Of a stretch of 64,000 nucleotides of DNA, positions 60,082 through 64,000 are shown in pieces. How positions within the stretch are numbered: position 1 is the stretch's first letter; every line of letters starts with the position of its first letter. The position numbers and the translations under genes are program-made. The stretch comes from Flavobacteriales bacterium (lineage in GTDB: Bacteria; Bacteroidota; Bacteroidia; Flavobacteriales_F; PHOS-HE28), in assembly GCA_026129465.1 (NCBI GenBank), contig JAHCIA010000001.1, forward strand, positions 815,964 to 879,963, written 5' to 3'. Under the pieces are notes generated by a model, which did not search any database, was not told the DNA's origin, and saw nothing but the letters and a program-made list of their open reading frames with translations.

Positions 60082-60864
60082 ATGTCCTCCTTGCGCCTCT
60101 CCGCCTTCGCCCTCCTCCTCTCGCCTTTGCTGTTGTCAGCCCAGAAACCCGGCACCATGCCCGCCATGCCACCGGGCGCCATGGGCGGGGTGAACATGGT
60201 GGAAGACAAGGACCCTTACGAGCCGAACAGGTTCATCGGCAGCTTCCGCATGGTGATGCACAGCCTGAAGGACGGCAAGGAGGAAAAGGGCAGCCCCTAT
60301 ACCATGGAACTGCACAGCAAGGCCGACATGGTGCTGATGAAGCCCGAGGTGAAGGAAAAAGGCATGCGCGAAATGGGCATCCTCACCGACCTGAAGGGCA
60401 AGTGGCAGTACACCATGATGACCGACGACAAGGGCAAGCGCACCGCGATGAAGATGCGCAAGATGAAACTCACGATGCCCGACGATGCCGAAAGCCAGGA
60501 GGATGGCAAAGCCCCCAAGGTGGAACGCACCAACGAGACGCGTACCATCGAAGGACACAACTGCCGCAAGTATGTGGTGACCAGCGAGGACGGCCGTTGG
60601 GTCGGCTGGGTGGCCGAAGCTCTGGAGGCGCCCTTCATGGACATGATGCGCTCCTTCGGCGGTGGCGGCCTGCCGCAGGCCCGCTCGGCACCCGGCGGGG
60701 TGAATGGTTTCGCCATGGAAAGCGAATTCACCAGCGCCGATGGACGTGAGACGATGCGCATCCTCACCCGCGACCTCGTCGTGGGCAAGGTGGACGACAA
60801 GGTCTTCAGCCTCCAGGGCTACGACGTGATGGAGATGCCGGTGTTCAACTTCGGCGGGCGGTAG
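60082..60864 (+). CDS. DUF4412 exported protein
   Basis: 260 residues. Signal peptide MSSLRLSAFALLLSPLLLSA, a Met/Pro/Gly-rich linker, then a beta-barrel-like domain with SFRMVMHSLKDGKEEKG, KADMVLMKPEVKEKGMRE and ETRTIEGHNCRKYVVTSEDG, the last being the conserved DUF4412 core. The family is secreted and of unknown function; many members are Met-rich, as here. Follows lolD after 28 nt. The ATG at 60082 gives the signal peptide. Confidence 0.88.
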   Translation: MSSLRLSAFALLLSPLLLSAQKPGTMPAMPPGAMGGVNMVEDKDPYEPNRFIGSFRMVMHSLKDGKEEKGSPYTMELHSKADMVLMKPEVKEKGMREMGILTDLKGKWQYTMMTDDKGKRTAMKMRKMKLTMPDDAESQEDGKAPKVERTNETRTIEGHNCRKYVVTSEDGRWVGWVAEALEAPFMDMMRSFGGGGLPQARSAPGGVNGFAMESEFTSADGRETMRILTRDLVVGKVDDKVFSLQGYDVMEMPVFNFGGR

Positions 60865-60870
60865 ACGCCC

Positions 60871-61686
60871 TCAACGCGCTACCTGGAAGCGGCGCCAGTC
60901 CACCTCACCCGCGCGTTCCAAGCGCAGCAGCCAGGTCCCAGCGGGCAATGCGCCCACCGGTATCGGCGTGCGATCCCCCACCAGCACCGCTGGCAGGCCT
61001 ACAAGACGGCCCATCACATCGTGGATGGAGGCGCGATAGCCCATGGTCGCATCCGCCGAAACGAACAGCATGTCGTTCGCGGGCGAAGGCCACAGTTCGA
61101 TCCCGGGTTCCGCTACCGCTTCCACAGCCGTGGGAACCACACCAAGACAGCAGTTGCCGCCCTGCGACAGGGTGATCATCCCTTCCCAACATGCGTACTG
61201 GGTGAAGTGCGAACGCAGCGAACCGCCGCTGAGCGCGACGAAATGGTCCACCACCTGGTCCGGTGTGTTGCAGCCGCCCTGGTCGCTGCCGGTATCGCAG
61301 CTGTAGCAGCAGATCATGGCGCCATAGCCATAAGGGTTGTAGAGTCCCGCCGGTGGAGCGAAAAAGAACTCCACCTGCGCGTTGGGCGCCCCCAGCACCG
61401 TGTTCCCGATCGGCAGGCCCAGGTCGCAATGGTCGTTGTTGGCGTTGAAACCGCTGAAGTACACGTGCGTCACGTTGCCCGCATAGGGGCCGGACACATC
61501 CACCACGGCATACTCGTAGCTGAGCAGGCCGATGCGCAGGTCGGGAATATCGAGGTCCACATGGATGGTCACGCGGCCGCCATCGTAATTGGAAAAAACG
61601 ACCAGGTTGCCCGAGGGGTCACAGATGAGACCCTGACCTGGCAGGACGAAGGGCAGCAGCAGCGTGGCGGCGGTGATGGATCGCAT
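60871..61686 (-). CDS. T9SS-secreted Cys-rich protein
   Basis: 271 residues. Signal peptide MRSITAATLLLPFVLPGQ, a Cys-rich domain (MICCYSCDTGSDQGGCNTPD, then GGNCCLGVV), and a T9SS sorting domain (IELWPSPANDMLFVSA, then SIHDVMGRLVGLP and GTWLLRLERAGEVDWRRFQV). Function unknown; the paired cysteines point to disulfide stabilisation outside the cell. Converges with the DUF4412 gene, 6 nt apart. A TACCTTG promoter-like box (61706-61712) is 19 nt before the ATG. Confidence 0.85.
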   Translation of the reverse strand: MRSITAATLLLPFVLPGQGLICDPSGNLVVFSNYDGGRVTIHVDLDIPDLRIGLLSYEYAVVDVSGPYAGNVTHVYFSGFNANNDHCDLGLPIGNTVLGAPNAQVEFFFAPPAGLYNPYGYGAMICCYSCDTGSDQGGCNTPDQVVDHFVALSGGSLRSHFTQYACWEGMITLSQGGNCCLGVVPTAVEAVAEPGIELWPSPANDMLFVSADATMGYRASIHDVMGRLVGLPAVLVGDRTPIPVGALPAGTWLLRLERAGEVDWRRFQVAR

Positions 61687-61705
61687 GGTGGTGCGTTGTT
61701 CCACA

Positions 61706-61712
61706 CAAGGTA
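61706..61712 (-). promoter_or_regulatory. -7-like box of the Cys-rich secreted gene (TACCTTG)
   Basis: Minus strand reads TACCTTG (7-nt form of TAnnTTTG), 19 nt before the ATG at 61686. Confidence 0.4.
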
Positions 61713-61749
61713 AACTGTCCCGGTCATCCGGACGACCTTTGGAACAGAC

Positions 61750-62529
61750 ATGAAGGACCGGCGGTTCACGAAGGAGATCCTGGAGGAGGCCTATGAACGC
61801 TTCGCCCGGCCGGCGTTCGTGGCGGACGATCCCATCCAGGTGCCGCGCGCGTTCAACCAGCGTGGGGACGCGGAGACCATCGGCTTCCTCACGGCCACCA
61901 TCGCCTGGGGCCAGCGCAAGACCATCATCGCCAATGCGCAACGTCTGTCGCGCATGATGGATGAAGCCCCGCACGACTTTGTGATGCACGCCACGCCCAC
62001 CGAGCTGCGCACGCTGGAGCGCTTCACCCACCGCACCTTCCAGCCGGTGGACCTGCGCCATTTCATCCGCGCGCTACGGCATCTGTACCAGCACCATGGC
62101 GGGCTGGAGGGCGCTTTCTTGCTGGATGGCCAGGTGGGCGAAATGGCCGCCGCGATCGCCCGCTTCAAGGCACGCTTCTTCGCGATCCAACACCAGCCGC
62201 GCACACGCAAGCACGTGGCCGATCCCGCCAAAGGCAGCAACGCCAAGCGCATCAACATGTTCCTGCGCTGGATGGTGCGCCCCGCCGACCGCGGCGTGGA
62301 CCTGGGCCTGTGGAAGCGCATCGCACCCGCCGACCTGATGATGCCCCTGGATGTGCACACCGGTCGCATGGGCCGCGCACTGGGGCTGCTCACCCGAAAA
62401 CAGGACGACTGGAAGGCCGTGGAGGAACTCACCGCCGCGCTGCGCGAATTCGATGCGCTGGACCCCGTGAAGTATGATATCGCGCTGTTCGGGTTGGGTG
62501 TGGAGGGGAAGGAAACCCGATCTTCTTGA
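61750..62529 (+). CDS. DUF2400 / TIGR02757 family protein
   Basis: 259 residues. Conserved segments NQRGDAETIGFLTATIAWGQ, then RFTHRTFQPVDLRHFIRALR, then GSNAKRINMFLRWMVRPADR and VDLGLWKRIAPADLMMPLDV match the DUF2400 family, which keeps a helix-hairpin-helix-glycosylase-like fold and is often next to DNA-processing genes; function unproven. Preceded by GACCTTTG, one base off the -7 consensus, 10 nt before the ATG. The last gene before the tracrRNA. Confidence 0.9.
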   Translation: MKDRRFTKEILEEAYERFARPAFVADDPIQVPRAFNQRGDAETIGFLTATIAWGQRKTIIANAQRLSRMMDEAPHDFVMHATPTELRTLERFTHRTFQPVDLRHFIRALRHLYQHHGGLEGAFLLDGQVGEMAAAIARFKARFFAIQHQPRTRKHVADPAKGSNAKRINMFLRWMVRPADRGVDLGLWKRIAPADLMMPLDVHTGRMGRALGLLTRKQDDWKAVEELTAALREFDALDPVKYDIALFGLGVEGKETRSS

Positions 62530-62547
62530 CCTGAGCACATATGCTTG

Positions 62548-62642
62548 AAAAAGACCGCGACCCGCCGTAAGGCGGGCCGCGGTGTTGGCCTGTTAGCCCA
62601 GTTCTCACAACGGAATGATCCTTATTGTGAAAGACTTCAGGT
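62548..62642 (-). ncRNA. tracrRNA of the type II CRISPR-Cas system
   Basis: On the minus strand, divergent from cas9, the RNA runs from about 62642 to a U-run at 62548. Its anti-repeat reads GACCTGAAGTCTTTCACAAT, then AAGGATCATTCCGTTGTGA, the AAGGA-loop-TCC nexus followed by GTTGTGA found in tracrRNAs of Bacteroidota Cas9 systems. A hairpin GGC-TAACAG-GCC and an intrinsic terminator follow (62554-62583: ACCGCGGCCCGCC paired with GGCGGGTCGCGGT, then CTTTTT). The predicted crRNA repeat therefore begins near GTTGTGAAAGACTTC. The 5' end is inferred from the promoter; the 3' end from the U-run. Confidence 0.82.
62554..62583 (-). terminator. intrinsic terminator of the tracrRNA
   Basis: 13-bp stem (one G-U pair in the RNA) with a TTAC loop followed by CTTTTT on the minus strand. 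Confidence 0.85.
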
Positions 62643-62647
62643 CGCCA

Positions 62648-62676
62648 CGAATGTAAGCGCAGAAAGCTATTTTCAA
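62648..62676 (-). promoter_or_regulatory. tracrRNA promoter (TTG ... TACATTCG)
   Basis: Minus strand: -33-like TTG (62676-62674), an 18-nt spacer, then TACATTCG (62655-62648), a one-base variant of TAnnTTTG. Transcription would begin about 62642, which places the anti-repeat at the very start of the RNA. Confidence 0.6.
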
Positions 62677-62736
62677 GCCCGCCCGCATAGACAAATCAAC
62701 TGTGAGAGGTCGGACTCACCCATCAATCATACCAAT

Positions 62737-64000
62737 ATGGACAAGCAAGAGAAGATCATTGGACTGGATATCGGAAGCAACAGCGTAGGCTGGGCTGTGG
62801 TGACCATGCGGGGCAATGACCTCGTGGAACTCCATGGCATGGGGTCACGGATCATCCCCAGCAACGACGACACCAAGAACTTCGAGCAAGGCAAGGCGCA
62901 AACACGCAATGCCGACCGCAGGCGCTACCGCAGCATGCGACGCAACAACCACCGGTACAAGCTGAGGCGAGCCAACTTGGTGAAGGTGCTGAAGCTCATC
63001 GGTGCTTGGCCGGAGAAGCTCGGTGAACCCTTGACCAAGGATTCGCCCATGCTCACGGCGCTGGAGTTGTACGGTCTCCGTGCGCAAGCGGTGAAAGATG
63101 CTATCGGGCTGCCTGAACTCGGCCGTGTTCTCTACCACATGAATCAGCGACGCGGTTACAAGGATATCGGCGACCTGATGGACGAGCTTCAGGGCAAGGA
63201 GAAGGATGCCGAGGAGAAGGACAGCAACACGAACATCGAGGTGAAGCAAGTCACTATCGCCTCGTGTGAAGTGGAAGATGCCAAGGGCAAGAAGGAGATC
63301 CTGCGCATCCGGCTCGCGGATGGAACGGAGGGCACCACCATGCAGTCCAGCTTCAAAGAGATCGTTGGGCAGGAACTGTACATCCAGATCAAGACCAAGC
63401 GAACGGGCAAAGGCGACACCATCACCTTCTCCCGCGTGAGCGTGAGTGATTGGCTGAAGAACAAGGACGCCCTGGACGAGAAGCTGGCGGAGAGCGGCAA
63501 GCACCCCGGACAATACTTCTATCAGGAATTGCTCGACAACCCGGGCCAACCTCCGCGCTTCCGTGAGCGTGTGGTGCTGCGCGAACGCTACAAGGATGAG
63601 TTCGATGCCATTTGGGCCAGGCAAGCCAAGGAACACGCCGTGCTTCGGTATCCTGCCGTGCGCGAAACGGTCCTGGCGGCGCTCATCCCGAACAACCACG
63701 GGCTACGGCAGCAATGGGCCGACAAGGACCTGGGCACCATCGTGCGCGACTACGTCATCTACTACCAGCGCCCGCTGAAGTCGCAGGCAAAGAGCAAAGG
63801 CCAATGCCGCTTCGAGCGCAAACCTGTTGCGGCGGTGAGCTCTCCGGGCTACCAGCTCTTCCGCATCTGGCAGCAAGTGAACAACATCGTGCTGCGCGAC
63901 AAGTACATGCGTGAACGGCCGCTCACTAGCGACGAGCGCCTGGCCGTGGTGTGCCTTACGCTGGAGCAGGAAAAGGTGAGCGAAGCGGGTATCCTCAAAG
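62737..64000 (+). CDS. cas9: Cas9 (N-terminal 421 codons; runs off the window end)
   Basis: The RNA-guided DNA endonuclease of a type II system, by composition and length class type II-C. The frame is open without a stop from ATG 62737 to the edge. RuvC-I is EKIIGLDIGSNSVGWAVV with catalytic Asp11. The Arg-rich bridge helix covers about 55-85 (RRRYRSMRRNNHRYKLRR). Further conserved points are LYHMNQRRGYK (132-142), HPGQYF (256-261) and YYQRPLKSQ (342-350). Segment 150-260 is a charged insertion. HNH, RuvC-II/III and PAM-interacting domains lie beyond the window, as should cas1, cas2 and the array. The tracrRNA is divergent and 95 nt upstream of the start. Confidence 0.95.
   Translation, partial: MDKQEKIIGLDIGSNSVGWAVVTMRGNDLVELHGMGSRIIPSNDDTKNFEQGKAQTRNADRRRYRSMRRNNHRYKLRRANLVKVLKLIGAWPEKLGEPLTKDSPMLTALELYGLRAQAVKDAIGLPELGRVLYHMNQRRGYKDIGDLMDELQGKEKDAEEKDSNTNIEVKQVTIASCEVEDAKGKKEILRIRLADGTEGTTMQSSFKEIVGQELYIQIKTKRTGKGDTITFSRVSVSDWLKNKDALDEKLAESGKHPGQYFYQELLDNPGQPPRFRERVVLRERYKDEFDAIWARQAKEHAVLRYPAVRETVLAALIPNNHGLRQQWADKDLGTIVRDYVIYYQRPLKSQAKSKGQCRFERKPVAAVSSPGYQLFRIWQQVNNIVLRDKYMRERPLTSDERLAVVCLTLEQEKVSEAGILK

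Noticed and set aside
62737..64000. A CRISPR array within the window
   Set aside because: No repeated 30-48-nt units with spacers were found; it should lie beyond the right edge.
1..64000. tRNA or rRNA genes
   Set aside because: No cloverleaf with a CCA-end or GTTCGA T-loop context, and no rRNA signature, was noticed on either strand.

Overview
The window comes from a GC-rich member of the Bacteroidota, most likely Flavobacteriales-like. The lineage call rests on four things seen here. The rpmB-rpmG-DUF4295-ftsY-(DUF4870)-rimO order is a Bacteroidota gene order. Five secreted proteins end in type IX secretion (T9SS) sorting domains. Start codons are repeatedly preceded by the Bacteroidota -7 promoter box TAnnTTTG. 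Shine-Dalgarno sequences are essentially absent. Bacillithiol synthesis (bshC), Kdo/LPS genes and a type II Cas9 fit the same picture.

Layout. 1-717: bshC fragment and a small secreted protein on the minus strand. 717-13099: two paralogous two-component systems (TPR kinase plus LuxR-type regulator; beta-propeller kinase plus LuxR-type regulator). They flank a broken YadA-head/S74-chaperone surface protein and a T9SS cargo protein. 13111-18710 (minus): rimO, DUF4870, ftsY, DUF4295, rpmG, rpmB, cinA, miaE. 18779-30885 (plus): DUF2490, sulfotransferase, recR, glycosyltransferase fusion, lipoyl E2, PorE-like OmpA protein, exonuclease, FAH hydrolase, then a Kdo cluster in which kdsA is followed by a transaldolase-CBS fusion and a KdsC-like phosphatase. 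30891-36420 (minus): an overlapping mnmA-lipoprotein-subtilase-aat-DUF2141 run and a MORN protein. 36511-46779: transaldolase, nnr, an outer-membrane protein, pcm, a Gfo/Idh oxidoreductase, a lipoprotein and undecaprenyl-P sugar transferase pair, hbd, an acetyltransferase and a lipoprotein hydrolase. 47120-53516: two very large T9SS cargo proteins (vanadium-haloperoxidase/PAP2 type and FG-GAP type). 53526-62529: DUF4294, accC, sucC, a four-helix-bundle gene framed by inverted heptamer arrays, lolD, DUF4412, another T9SS cargo protein and DUF2400. 62548-64000: a tracrRNA divergent from the N-terminal third of a cas9 gene cut by the window edge.

How the genes work together. Much of the window serves the cell envelope: LPS sugar supply, surface polysaccharide, lipoprotein sorting (lolD), T9SS machinery-like protein and cargo, and the two sensor kinases that probably control surface proteins. 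The most interesting item is the Kdo cluster. The arabinose-5-phosphate isomerase KdsD expected next to kdsA and kdsC is missing; in its place stands a transaldolase-fold domain fused to what looks like KdsD's own CBS pair. Other notable items are the Cas9/tracrRNA locus, a palindrome shared by the two two-component loci, a 37-nt leader shared by two exported-protein genes, and the heptamer-flanked cassette. All homology statements come from reading the translated sequence by eye; no database search was run.
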